Under the pieces are notes generated by a model. The model made no database searches. It had not been told where the DNA came from and worked only from the letters and a program-made list of their open reading frames with translations. This document shows positions 46,821-58,400 of a stretch of DNA of 64,000 nt, piece by piece. The stretch is taken from the NCBI GenBank assembly GCA_002798295.1, contig NWQT01000015.1, positions 26,531 to 90,530 on the forward strand. Direction: 5' to 3'. The first letter of the stretch is position 1; each line of letters begins with the position of its first letter. The position numbers were made by a program, and so were the translations under genes. This stretch comes from Lysobacteraceae bacterium NML07-0707 (GTDB lineage: Bacteria; Pseudomonadota; Gammaproteobacteria; Xanthomonadales; Xanthomonadaceae).

Positions 46821-47996
46821 ATGTCCGATATCGTCATCACCGCTGCCAAGCGTACCGCCATCGGCTCCATGCTCGGCCAGTTCACCGGCGTACCCACCCC
46901 GACCCTCGGCGCTGCGGCCATTGCTGCCGCTTTGACACAGGCCGGCCTCAAGGGGGATCAAGTCGATGAGGTCATCATGGGCTGCGTGCTGCCCGCAGGT
47001 TTGGGGCAAGCTCCGGCACGTCAGGCAATGCGCGCCGCCGGTATCGACGATGCTGCTGGCGCCACCACCATCAACAAGGTGTGCGGCTCGGGCATGAAGG
47101 CGGTGATGCTGGCGCATGACCTGATCAGGGCCGGTGCTGCCAGCACCGTAGTGGCTGGCGGCATGGAGTCCATGACCAATGCCCCGCATCTTTTGAACGG
47201 TTCGCGCACCGGCATCCGTTACGGCAATGCGCCGTTCATCGACCACATGGCCTTTGACGGCCTGACCAACCCCGATGACGGCCAGGCGATGGGGATATTC
47301 GGTGACAGGACTTGCGCCAAATACGGTTATGACCGCGAAAAGCTGGATGCCTATGCCACCGAGTCGGTGCAGCGAGCGCAAAAAGCACAGGCAGAAGGCG
47401 CTTTCAAGGCCGAAATCGCCCCGGTGACAGTCAAAACCCGCAAGGGTGAAGTGATCGTCGATAGCGATGAAGAGCCCGGCAAAATTGATACGGCCAAAAT
47501 CCCCGGCCTGCGTGCCGCCTTTGGCAAGGAAGGCGTATTGACCGCGGCCTCTTCTTCCAAGATTTCCGATGGCGCCGCGGCGCTGGTGGTGATGTCGGCT
47601 GAAGCGGCGCAGGCTGCTGGTGCCAAGCCGCTGGCACGGATTGTGGCGCATGCCACCCATTCGCAAGCCCCGGAATGGTTTACCACCGCCCCGGTGGATG
47701 CCATCAGGAAAGTATTGGCCAAGGCTGGTTGGCAAATGGATGAAGTTGACCTCTTCGAAATCAACGAAGCCTTTGCTTGCGTGGCCATGGCGCCCATCAG
47801 CGACCTTGGCATTTCTCATGACAAAATCAATGTCAACGGCGGCGCGCTGGCTCTGGGGCACCCGATTGGCGCTTCCGGCGCGCGCCTGATCGTCACGTTG
47901 ATTCATGCGCTCAAGGCGCGCGGCGGCAAGCGTGGCGTCGCCGCCCTGTGCATCGGCGGCGGCGAAGCTACAGCGCTGGCCATTGAACTGCTGTAA
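46821..47996 (+). CDS. Acetyl-CoA acetyltransferase (thiolase)
   Basis: 391-residue type II thiolase. The acyl-accepting cysteine is Cys88 in INKVCGSGMKAV; the second half has NEAFA, GGALALGHPIGASGAR and the catalytic CIGGGEA. Condenses two acetyl-CoA or cleaves acetoacetyl-CoA; no neighbouring phaB or atoDA indicates which direction matters. ACGGAG precedes the start; single-gene unit followed by a hairpin. Confidence 0.93.
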   Translation: MSDIVITAAKRTAIGSMLGQFTGVPTPTLGAAAIAAALTQAGLKGDQVDEVIMGCVLPAGLGQAPARQAMRAAGIDDAAGATTINKVCGSGMKAVMLAHDLIRAGAASTVVAGGMESMTNAPHLLNGSRTGIRYGNAPFIDHMAFDGLTNPDDGQAMGIFGDRTCAKYGYDREKLDAYATESVQRAQKAQAEGAFKAEIAPVTVKTRKGEVIVDSDEEPGKIDTAKIPGLRAAFGKEGVLTAASSSKISDGAAALVVMSAEAAQAAGAKPLARIVAHATHSQAPEWFTTAPVDAIRKVLAKAGWQMDEVDLFEINEAFACVAMAPISDLGISHDKINVNGGALALGHPIGASGARLIVTLIHALKARGGKRGVAALCIGGGEATALAIELL

Positions 47997-48007
47997 GGGC
48001 AAGCACA

Positions 48008-48037
48008 AAGGCAAGGCAGAGGGTTCTGTCTTGCCTT
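48008..48037 (+). terminator. Hairpin after the thiolase gene
   Basis: A 13-bp stem (one G-U pair) with loop GGGT begins 12 bp after the stop. No T-run follows, so termination efficiency is uncertain. Confidence 0.5.
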
Positions 48038-48110
48038 CACGCTGGCTTGACTGCGCAAAATCGGCACTAAACCGGCATAACGGAAAACAAAAAAAATCCG
48101 GCCACACCTA

Positions 48111-48138
48111 TTGACATCATTCATCATTTTGTCATGAT
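48111..48138 (+). promoter_or_regulatory. Candidate promoter of the first alanine-rich lipoprotein
   Basis: TTGACA (48111-48116) and CATGAT (48133-48138) with a 16-bp spacer lie about 57 bp upstream of the start. The -35 is perfect and the -10 matches four of six. The region also has TCATCA/TGATGA symmetry. Confidence 0.55.
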
Positions 48139-48194
48139 GACGACAACGCGCCGTCATATGCGTGTTGACCTACCACTTTAATGAGGACATCAAA

Positions 48195-48539
48195 ATGACC
48201 CTGAACAAGACCCTGATTGCTCTGGCCATGGGCCTGGCTCTGACCGCTTGCGCCAACAATGCAGAACAGGCTCAGGAAGCCGCCGTTGACGCTGCCGCTG
48301 CCGCTGCTGAAGCCCAGCAGGCCGCCAACGCCAGCGGTGATGCCGCCACCCAGGCCGGCGCTGACGCCGCTGCCGCTGCCGCTGACGCTGCCGCCACCCA
48401 GGCTGATGCCGCTGTTGCCGCCCAGGCTGCCGGTCAGGATGCTGCTGCTGACAACGCTGCTGACGCTGCCGAACAGGCTGCCGACGCTGCTCAGCAGGCG
48501 CAAAAGTCGGCTGAAGAAGCCGCTGCTGACAAGAAGTAA
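48195..48539 (+). CDS. Alanine-rich coiled-coil lipoprotein
   Basis: 114 residues with GAGG before the start. A lipoprotein signal (GLALTACAN, Cys about 19) is followed by a stretch made almost wholly of Ala, Gln, Glu, Asp and Lys with a repeating AADAAA/QAADAA pattern. This predicts a long helix or coiled coil lying in the periplasm. It resembles Lpp-like and LEA-like proteins, but composition bias makes any homology unsafe. Tandem with a similar gene. Confidence 0.75.
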   Translation: MTLNKTLIALAMGLALTACANNAEQAQEAAVDAAAAAAEAQQAANASGDAATQAGADAAAAAADAAATQADAAVAAQAAGQDAAADNAADAAEQAADAAQQAQKSAEEAAADKK

Positions 48540-48551
48540 TCTTGTTGCCCC

Positions 48552-48579
48552 ACAGAGCCGCTGCCAGCAGCGGCTCTGT
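48552..48579 (+). terminator. Hairpin after the first lipoprotein gene
   Basis: A 12-bp perfect stem (48552-48563 with 48568-48579) and a four-base loop, 12 bp after the stop. Few T residues follow; could limit read-through into the second lipoprotein. Confidence 0.55.
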
Positions 48580-48640
48580 CATATAACGGCTATCAATGCC
48601 GGCTGATATTTCTGACTCTACTGCCCAAGAGGCTCAAATC

Positions 48641-49087
48641 ATGAACATCAAACTCGCTACCTTGATTGCCGCAAGTGCCTTGGCACTCACCGCTTGCAAC
48701 AACGCTACCACCGAACAGAAACTCGACGAAGCCCAGGCTTCTGCCGAACAGGCTGCCACCGCTGCAGGTGAAGCCGCTGCTGCCAGCGCAGAGTCGGCTG
48801 GTGCTGCCGTTGACAATGCTGCCAGCGATGCGGCTGCCGCAACCGAGCAAGCTGCCAATAACATCAAAGATGCCGCCCAGCAGGCCGGCGCCGACATCAA
48901 ACAGGCCGCCCAGGAAGCTGGCGCCGAAATGAAAGCCGCCAGCAATGAAGCCGCGGCTGAAGCGCGCGCAGCCACTGAAAACATGAAAGCCAGCGCCGCC
49001 GGCGCTATCGCCAACGCCGCCCAGAATGTTGCCGACAAAATGGGCGAAGAAAAGAAAGAAGCTGAAGCAGCTGCTGGCAAGAAGTAA
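48641..49087 (+). CDS. Alanine-rich coiled-coil lipoprotein
   Basis: 148 residues with AGAGG upstream. The lipobox is LTAC (Cys about 18), followed by an Ala/Glu/Lys heptad-like region including QQAGADIKQAAQEAGAEMKAA, reminiscent of YtxH/LEA-type 11-residue repeats, and a charged Lys-rich tail. Predicted periplasmic rod; function unknown. The frame is open from 48596 but the extension lacks a signal peptide. Confidence 0.75.
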   Translation: MNIKLATLIAASALALTACNNATTEQKLDEAQASAEQAATAAGEAAAASAESAGAAVDNAASDAAAATEQAANNIKDAAQQAGADIKQAAQEAGAEMKAASNEAAAEARAATENMKASAAGAIANAAQNVADKMGEEKKEAEAAAGKK

Positions 49088-49114
49088 TCGCCCGCCGTCC
49101 TGGCTCACTCACGC

Positions 49115-49146
49115 AAGCCCCGGCATCCTGCCGGGGTTTTGCTTTT
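49115..49146 (+). terminator. Intrinsic terminator after the lipoprotein pair
   Basis: CCCCGGCA/TGCCGGGG with a three-base loop, extended by A-T/G-U pairs and followed by TTTTGCTTTT, lies 28 bp after the stop and 56 bp before metG. Confidence 0.85.
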
Positions 49147-49202
49147 CTCAGTCTTTCGAGTGCATGCGATAATCCCGCGCTCGTTTTAACCGGAATCCAC
49201 TC

Positions 49203-51260
49203 ATGGCGCGCCAAGCCCTTGTCACCACTGCCCTTCCCTATGCCAACGGCCCGCTGCATCTGGGGCATCTGGTGGGTTATATCCAGGCCGATATCTGGGT
49301 GCGGGCGCGGCGCATGGCCGGTGAAACCGTGCACTTCGTCTGCGCTGACGACACCCACGGCACCCCCATCATGCTGGCGGCGGAAAAAGCCGGCACCACC
49401 CCGGAAGCCTTCATCGCCGCCATCCAGCAAAGCCACGAGGCCGACTTTGCCGCCTTTCATGTTGATTTCGACCATTACGGCTCCACGCATTCGGCGCACA
49501 ACCGCGCCTTGACCGAAGCCATCTACCGGGCATTGGATGCTGGTGGTCATATCGGCCGGCGTACGGTGTCGCAGCTGTACGACCCCGAACGCGGCATGTT
49601 CCTGCCCGACCGCTATGTCAAGGGCGAATGCCCCAAATGCGGCGCAGCCGACCAGTATGGCGACAACTGCGAAGCCTGCGGCGCGACCTATTCGCCCACG
49701 GAATTGCTAAGCCCCAAATCTGCCGTCTCCGGCGCCACCCCGGAGCTGCGCGATTCCGAGCATTATTTCTTCGAGCTTGGCCAGTTCGAGGCCTTCCTGC
49801 GCCAGTGGCTGGCCGGCGATGTCGCCCTTGCAGGAGTCAAAGCCAAGCTCGCCGAATGGCTCGATGGCGAAGGCGGCCTGCGTGCCTGGGACATTTCCCG
49901 CGACGCGCCGTATTTCGGCTTCGAGATTCCCGGCGCACCGGGCAAGTATTTCTATGTCTGGCTGGATGCGCCGATCGGCTATCTGGCGAGCTTCAAGGCG
50001 CTGTGCGAGCGTGAGGGACTGGATTTTGACGCCTTCCTCGCCGCCGGGAGCCAGGCCGAGCTGCATCACTTCATCGGCAAGGACATCGTCAATTTCCACG
50101 GCCTGTTCTGGCCGGCGGTGCTGCATGGCGCCGGGCTGCGCGCCCCGACCCGGCTGCACGTCAACGGCTATCTGACCGTCAATGGCGCCAAGATGAGCAA
50201 ATCGCGCGGCACCTTCATCATGGCGCGCAGCTGGCTCGACCACGGCCTGCCGCCCGAAGCGCTGCGCTATTACTTCGCCGCCAAGACCAGCGGCGGCGTG
50301 GAAGACCTCGACCTCAACCTCGGCGACTTTGTCAGCCGCGTCAACAGCGACATCGTCGGCAAGTTCGTCAACCTCGCCAGCCGCTGCGCCGGTTTCATCG
50401 AAAAACGCTTTGCCGGGCAACTGGCCGCCGAACTGCCCGACCCGGCTCTGTACGCCAGCTTCATCGAACGCTTGGTGCCGATTCGTGCCGCCTATGCCGA
50501 CAACGACGCCGCCCAGGCGCTGCGCCTGGCCATGACGCTGGCCGACGAGGCCAACAAATACATTGACGAGGAAAAACCCTGGGTGATTGCCAAGCAGGAA
50601 GGCGCCGATACCCGCCTGCAAGCAGTCTGCACCCAGGGCCTCAACCTGTTCCGCGTGCTCGCCCTCGCCCTCGCTCCGGTGCTGCCTGCCACCGCCCGGC
50701 GCGTGGCCGAGTTCCTCGCCGCGCCGCTGCAATACTGGCAGGACTGTGATCAGCCACTCACCGGTCAGCGCATCCAGCCCTACCAAGCCCTGTTCACCCG
50801 TATCGACCCCAAGCACATCACCGCCATGACCGACGCCAATCGCGACACCCTCAAGCCCGCCGACGCCCCCCCGGCCAAGACCGAGAAAGCTGCTGCCAAG
50901 CCTGCCGAGAAGCCCGCAGCCGAAAGCCAGTACATCGGCATCGACGACTTCGCCAAGCTCGACCTGCGCATCGGCAAGGTGCTCGAATGCAGCTTTGTGG
51001 AAGGCTCGGACAAACTGCTGCGCTTCCTGCTCGATGCCGGCGACCTCGGCCAGCGGCAAATCTTCTCCGGCATCCGCGCCAGCTATCAGGAGCCGGAAAA
51101 ACTCGTCGGCCGCAACGTGGTGTTCATCGCCAACCTCGCCCCCCGCAAGATGCGCTTTGGCCTTAGCGAAGGGATGATTCTCTCCGCCGGCTTCGATGGC
51201 GGCGCGCTGGCACTGCTGGATGCCGACAGCGGTGCCGAGGCCGGCATGCCGGTCAGATAA
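49203..51260 (+). CDS. metG: Methionyl-tRNA synthetase
   Basis: 685 residues. Class I signatures are PLHLGHLVG (HIGH) and AKMSKSRGT (KMSKS); a zinc knuckle CPKC...CEAC is at about 140-160. The C-terminal tRNA-binding EMAP domain (FAKLDLRIGKVLECSFVEG) completes the long form, and a Lys/Ala/Pro linker separates it from the catalytic core. Confidence 0.96.
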   Translation: MARQALVTTALPYANGPLHLGHLVGYIQADIWVRARRMAGETVHFVCADDTHGTPIMLAAEKAGTTPEAFIAAIQQSHEADFAAFHVDFDHYGSTHSAHNRALTEAIYRALDAGGHIGRRTVSQLYDPERGMFLPDRYVKGECPKCGAADQYGDNCEACGATYSPTELLSPKSAVSGATPELRDSEHYFFELGQFEAFLRQWLAGDVALAGVKAKLAEWLDGEGGLRAWDISRDAPYFGFEIPGAPGKYFYVWLDAPIGYLASFKALCEREGLDFDAFLAAGSQAELHHFIGKDIVNFHGLFWPAVLHGAGLRAPTRLHVNGYLTVNGAKMSKSRGTFIMARSWLDHGLPPEALRYYFAAKTSGGVEDLDLNLGDFVSRVNSDIVGKFVNLASRCAGFIEKRFAGQLAAELPDPALYASFIERLVPIRAAYADNDAAQALRLAMTLADEANKYIDEEKPWVIAKQEGADTRLQAVCTQGLNLFRVLALALAPVLPATARRVAEFLAAPLQYWQDCDQPLTGQRIQPYQALFTRIDPKHITAMTDANRDTLKPADAPPAKTEKAAAKPAEKPAAESQYIGIDDFAKLDLRIGKVLECSFVEGSDKLLRFLLDAGDLGQRQIFSGIRASYQEPEKLVGRNVVFIANLAPRKMRFGLSEGMILSAGFDGGALALLDADSGAEAGMPVR

Positions 51261-51272
51261 CCCATCCGCAAC

Positions 51273-51704
51273 ATGCCAGCACCTGCTGCCGATATGCTCG
51301 TCGAACGCATCGACCGCCTGTTGCCGCAAACCCAATGCGGGCAGTGCGGTTTTGAGGGCTGCCGCCCGTATGCCGAGGCGCTGGCACGCGGCGAGGCCGA
51401 TATCGACCATTGCCCGCCCGGTGGTGATGCCGGTGCGCGGGCGCTGGCCAAACTCCTGGCACGCCCGGCCAAACCTTATGACCGCAGCCGGGGCGAGCAC
51501 AAACCCGGCATTGTGGCGAAAGTACTGGAAGCTGACTGCATCGGCTGCACCAAGTGCATTCAGGCCTGTCCGGTGGATGCCATCGCCGGGGCATCCAAAT
51601 TGATGCACAGCGTCATTACCCCGCTCTGCACCGGCTGTGAGCTGTGCATCCCGCCCTGCCCGGTGGACTGCATCGTGATGCTGCCAGCGCATCGCATACT
51701 GTGA
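51273..51704 (+). CDS. rnfB: Orphan RnfB-like iron-sulfur protein
   Basis: 143 residues, 12 bp after metG. An N-terminal RnfB-type [4Fe-4S] motif ([21 protein letters not shown] then CPPGG) is followed by two ferredoxin-type clusters ([16 protein letters not shown] and [16 protein letters not shown]). RnfB proper is about 190 residues with an N-terminal membrane helix; this version lacks the helix and no other rnf gene is near. It is therefore a soluble ferredoxin-like carrier, probably not part of an Rnf pump. Confidence 0.85.
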   Translation: MPAPAADMLVERIDRLLPQTQCGQCGFEGCRPYAEALARGEADIDHCPPGGDAGARALAKLLARPAKPYDRSRGEHKPGIVAKVLEADCIGCTKCIQACPVDAIAGASKLMHSVITPLCTGCELCIPPCPVDCIVMLPAHRIL

Positions 51705-51762
51705 CAGCGCTATTAGCACTGCGTAAAATGACAGTCATCCCAACTTTGGAGAATCAGGCATC

Positions 51763-52524
51763 ATGCGCAGTGGTAACCCCGCCCTTAAAGAATCCACTTT
51801 CCTTGACCTTGGCAGCGGTGCGCTAAGTCAGGCACCCGGTCATGCGATGACCTTGAACGGCACGGTCAACAAGACCGGCTTGCTGCTGCTGCTGGCAGTG
51901 TTGACGGCGGCATTTTCATGGTCGCAGACCTTTACTGCCACGGGGGAAGTGGCTTCCGGCGCGATGTTCTACATGATTGGCGGCGCCATCGCCGGTTTCG
52001 TGCTGGCGCTCATCACCGCATTCAAGAAAACCTGGGCGCCGGTGACTGCGCCGCTGTATGCATTGGCGGAAGGCTTCTTCCTGGGGACTATTTCGGCCAT
52101 CTACAACGCCCGCTTCGAGGGCATTGTGCTGAACGCGGTGCTGCTGACCTTTGGCACGCTGTTTGCACTGCTGTTTGCCTATCGCTCCGGCCTGATTCGC
52201 GCCACCGAAAACTTCAAGCTCGGCGTGATGGCAGCCACTGGCGGCATCGCACTGGTCTATCTGGCCACCATCGTGCTGGGCTTTTTTGATATCAACATCC
52301 CCTATATCCATGAATCCGGCCTGATTGGCATCGGCTTCAGCCTGTTCGTGGTGGTGATTGCCGCGCTGAATCTGGTGCTGGACTTTGATTTCATCGAAAC
52401 CGGCGTGGAACAGGGCGCGCCCAAATACATGGAGTGGTACGGTGCGTTCGGGCTGATGGTGACGCTGGTATGGCTGTATGTGGAATTCCTGCGCTTGCTG
52501 GCCAAGCTGCAATCGCGAGATTGA
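51763..52524 (+). CDS. Bax inhibitor-1/YccA-family membrane protein
   Basis: 253 residues with about seven membrane helices. The N-terminal cytoplasmic segment (ALKESTFLDL) precedes them, and the C-terminus has the LNLVLDFDFIETGVEQGAPKYMEWYGAFGLMVTLVWLYVEFLRLL signature, including the acidic pair that gates calcium leak in the BI-1 family. E. coli YccA modulates FtsH; the role here is unknown. Confidence 0.92.
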   Translation: MRSGNPALKESTFLDLGSGALSQAPGHAMTLNGTVNKTGLLLLLAVLTAAFSWSQTFTATGEVASGAMFYMIGGAIAGFVLALITAFKKTWAPVTAPLYALAEGFFLGTISAIYNARFEGIVLNAVLLTFGTLFALLFAYRSGLIRATENFKLGVMAATGGIALVYLATIVLGFFDINIPYIHESGLIGIGFSLFVVVIAALNLVLDFDFIETGVEQGAPKYMEWYGAFGLMVTLVWLYVEFLRLLAKLQSRD

Positions 52525-52552
52525 TGCCCGAGCGTCCAATCGTTGCAGCAGT

Positions 52553-52578
52553 ACAAGCCGCCCCACCGGGCGGCTTGT
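52553..52578. terminator. Hairpin between convergent yccA-like and ligA genes
   Basis: An 11-bp perfect stem (ACAAGCCGCCC with its complement) and a four-base loop, followed on the plus strand by TTCATTG. The ligA stop is 2 bp away. Confidence 0.7.
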
Positions 52579-52579
52579 T

Positions 52580-54667
<2,088 letters not shown>

Positions 54668-55387
54668 TTACCACTGCCCCGGCCGGGTCAGCGGCAGTGC
54701 TTCGCGCTGGCGGTCGTAGCTGCGCAATTCTTCGCGGATATTCATGATGCGCTGCCGTCCCAGCGCATTGCGCTCCTCATCAAGGACGATGCCATCAAGC
54801 AACTCAGCCATGCGCTGTGCGGCAGGCTCCATGGTTTCCCAGGCTTCCAGTGCGCTAACCGGCGCGGGCAGGGTCAGGAAGAAGGCAATCGCCGGGGTTT
54901 CCAGGGTCTGGATTTCATTCATGTCGAAGCTGCCGGGCTTCATGATATTGGCGACACTGAAAATCGGCCCGGCTTCCGGGCGGCTGTCAATCAGGCGGTG
55001 AAAGACATTCATATGCCCATATACGAGGCCAGCTTTTTCGGCGGCCACCAAAATGTCCGTGCCGCGCAGGGTCTGTCCGGCGCGGGCGGCGACAAACAGC
55101 GAGACGATCTTGTCGAAGTTATCATCCTGACGACGCCCCAAATCACTTTGCGGCTGCGGTGCATCCAGCCCCAGCTCACCTTGGCGGACATCCGCCGCTT
55201 CCCCGGCCTGCGTTTCCAGCTCATCGCGCACTTCATCGCCCAGCGTCGGCTCGCTACGCTCACCGCGCCATTCGACCCGCCGGCCCTGCGCGTTCTTTCT
55301 TGGGCGGGTACTGGCAAACCAGATGCCGAAAAACAGGATCAGCCCTGCCAACAGGATGCCGATGCGGATAAGCGTGGTGTCTGACAT
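54668..55387 (-). CDS. zipA: Cell division protein ZipA
   Basis: 239 residues. An N-terminal membrane anchor (IRIGILLAGLILFFGIWFAS) is followed by a short charged linker and a C-terminal FtsZ-binding domain (about 90-239: FDKIVSLFVAARAGQTLRG, FSVANIMKPGSFD). It tethers the Z-ring to the membrane. The linker is shorter than in E. coli. Lies between smc and ligA, 24 bp from ligA. Confidence 0.9.
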   Translation of the reverse strand: MSDTTLIRIGILLAGLILFFGIWFASTRPRKNAQGRRVEWRGERSEPTLGDEVRDELETQAGEAADVRQGELGLDAPQPQSDLGRRQDDNFDKIVSLFVAARAGQTLRGTDILVAAEKAGLVYGHMNVFHRLIDSRPEAGPIFSVANIMKPGSFDMNEIQTLETPAIAFFLTLPAPVSALEAWETMEPAAQRMAELLDGIVLDEERNALGRQRIMNIREELRSYDRQREALPLTRPGQW

Positions 55388-55408
55388 GCAAAAATCTCTT
55401 GAAAAGTA

Positions 55409-58400
55409 TCAGGCCGCGCCGACCATGCGCGTGGCTTCGGCCAGATCCACCGAAACCAGACGGCTCACGCCCGGCTCGCGCATGGTAACGCCAGAAAGCT
55501 GCTCTGCGGCCTCCATGGTGGCCTTATTATGAGTGACAAACAAAAACTGCACGGCTTGACTCATTTCTTTCACCATCGCCGCCAAGCGGCCGACATTGGC
55601 CTCATCCAGCGGCGCGTCCACTTCGTCCAGCAGGCAGAACGGCGCCGGATTGAGCCGAAAAATGGCAAATACCAGCGCCACCGCGGTCATCGCCTTTTCG
55701 CCGCCGGAGAGCAAGGTGATGCTGGAGACGCGCTTGCCGGGCGGGCGCGCCATGATGGTGACGCCGGTATCGAGCAGGTCATCGCCGGTCAGCTCCAGAT
55801 AGGCATGGCCGCCGCCAAACAGGCGCGGATACAGCTCCTGCACGCCGGCATTCACCCGGTCGAAGGTGTCCTTGAAGCGCCCCCGGGTTTCGCGGTCAAT
55901 CTTGCGGATGGCTTCTTCCAGCGTTTCCAGCGCTACGGTCAGATCGGCATCCTGGGCATCGAGATATTGCTTGCGCTCCTCGGCCTCGGCATGTTCGGCA
56001 ATCGCCGCCAGATTGACCGGCTCCAGCCGCCGCAGTTTGCTATCGAAGTCGTGGACGGCCTTTTCCCATTCAGCCGGGTTTGCCCCGGCAGGCAGGCTGG
56101 CCACCACTTCGGCCAGGGCAAAGCCCGCCTCGACCACTTCCGTGGCAAGCCGGTTGGCCGCAATCATCGCCGCCTGCTGGTCAAGGCGGCGCTGCGAAAT
56201 GGTTTCGCGCTGCGCCAGCGCATCGGCATCGCGTTGTTGCCGGGTTTGCTCGTGGCTGCGCAGCTCACCCTCTATCGTTTCCAGCGCGTTTCTGGCCGCA
56301 CTCAAGGCCTGCTCCACCCGGACACGCTCTTCCAGCGCCGCCTGCTGCTCGGCCTTGAGGCTTTCCACCGGGTCATCGCCGCGCGAGAGCTGCGCGGTAA
56401 TTTCGCCAAGGCGCGTGTCCAGCTGGCCGCGCTGCTGGCTCATGCGGTTCAGCGCCTGGGTCAGGGCATTGACCTGGGTGCGCTGGGTTTCCACCGTCAG
56501 CGCCAGGGCGTGTGCCGTTTCGCGCGATTGCCGGGCGCGCTCACGCGCTGCATCGCGGGCTTCGCCCAGACGCCTGCGTTCGGCATCCAGTTGCAGGCGG
56601 GCATCTTCCAGCTCGGCCATGCGCTCGATGGCGATTTCCAGCCGCTCGCGGGCTTCGCGGCTTTGCGCTTCGCCCTCAGCAATGCCTTGCGCAAGCTGCG
56701 CCAGCTCGGCTTCGATATTGGCCAGCCGCCCACGAGCCGAATCCAGCCGACCTTTCTGGCTTTGCAGTTGCCCGGCCACCTCGGATACCGCACGATGCGC
56801 CTGATACAGCTGGCGCTGCGCTTCTTCGCGCGATTGCTCGGCCGCCAGCGCTTGCTCGCGCAGGCTGGCGATGTCCTGCTCCAGCGTCTGCTCTTGTGCT
56901 TGCAGGCTTTCGATTTCAGCGCGCAGCGACTGGATTTCACGCTCGCGCAGCAACGCCCCCTGCTTGGCTGCGCCCGAACGCAATACCCGCAGCCAGCCCG
57001 CGCCCAGGCGCTCGCCTGCGCGGGTAATCAACGAAGCTCCGGCAGGCAGGCTGGGCAGCAAAGCGCGCGCCTCACCCAAAGTCTCGGCCACATGCAGGTT
57101 GGCCAGCATGCGGCGAATGGCAAGCGGCCCGGTGACTTTGGCCGCCAGTGAGGTCGGCGCAAAATCGCCCTCGCCCGCATCAGCGGCCACCAGCGCCAGA
57201 CGGCCTTCGCCCAGCTCGCCCAGGGCATCGACCAGCGCCGCCGGGTCTTCCAGCAGCACGCCCTCGATCATTTGCCCGAGCGCACTTTCCACCGCCTGCT
57301 CCCAGCCGCTTTCAACGCGGAGCTTCTCGCCCACGCGCGGCGCGCTATCGAGCCCGCGCTGGCGCAGCCAAGCCACCGCCGCGCCCTGCTCCTGCCCGAG
57401 CGCTGCGCTTTGCAGCGTTTCCAGCGAACTCAGGCGTCCACGCTTTTCCTGTGCGCTTTTGCGGGCATCGGCAAGCATCGCCTGCATTTGCCGCTGCCGG
57501 TCCTGCAAATCGGTCACCGCCTGTTTGCGCGCCTCGACTTCTTCTTGCAGGGTGTCGATACCGGTTTTTTGTTCTTCATGACGGATTTCCAGCGCAGCAA
57601 AGGCCTCGGCCAGCTGTTCCAGGTCAAGCCCGGTGCGCTCCTCGGCCAGCCGTTCGCAGCGGCGCTGGGCATCGAGCAATTGCCTGTCCAGATAATCCAC
57701 GCGGGTGCGCTCCACATCACCGGCGCGCGCGGCCTCGGCCTGCTCGCGGCTCTGGGTTTCCCAGCTTTGCTGCCACTGTGCCAGTTGGCTTTCGGCTTCA
57801 CGCAGTGCGTCCTGATGTTCAACATCCGCCTCGCGCAGCTCGGCAAGCCGCGGCTCGTTTTCCATGAGGCTTTCCTGCAACACCATCAGCGTTTCTTCAT
57901 CGCTGCCGATATGCGCAACGATTTCCGAGAGCGCCGCCTCGGCCTCATCCCGCGCCGTGGCAAGCCGGGCACTCATTTCCTGCTGGTGCTGGATTTGCTG
58001 CTCCAGCCGCGCCAGCACACCGCCCACGCGATAGACCTCGGCCTGCGCCCTGGCGTGCTCGTCAATCGCCGCCTGATGACGCTCACGCCCGGTTTCAATC
58101 TCGCGCTCGGCATGGCGCTGCTCGGCGACCAGGCGCTCCAGCCGGGTTTCATCAGCAGCCAGTGTCTGCCGGTGTTTTTGCAGTTCTTCATCCAGCGCCC
58201 GGTATTGCAGCGCTTTCCATTCGGCGTCCTTGATGCGGCGCTCGGCCTGAATCGCGGTGTATTGCTCGGCCTGGCGCGCCTGCCGCGCCAGATGACCCAG
58301 TTGCTTGCCGACTTCTTCACGCAGGTCGGAAAGGCGCTCCAGATTTTCGCGGGTGTGCTTGATGCGGTTTTCGGTTTCGCGGCGGCGCTCTTTGTATTTG

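Noticed and set aside
48250..48540. GCC-rich repetitive DNA as a possible repeat array
   Set aside because: It is coding sequence for the alanine-rich lipoproteins; the periodicity is of codons.
48596..48640. Upstream extension of the second lipoprotein
   Set aside because: The extended N-terminus would bury the signal peptide; ATG 48641 has the ribosome-binding site.
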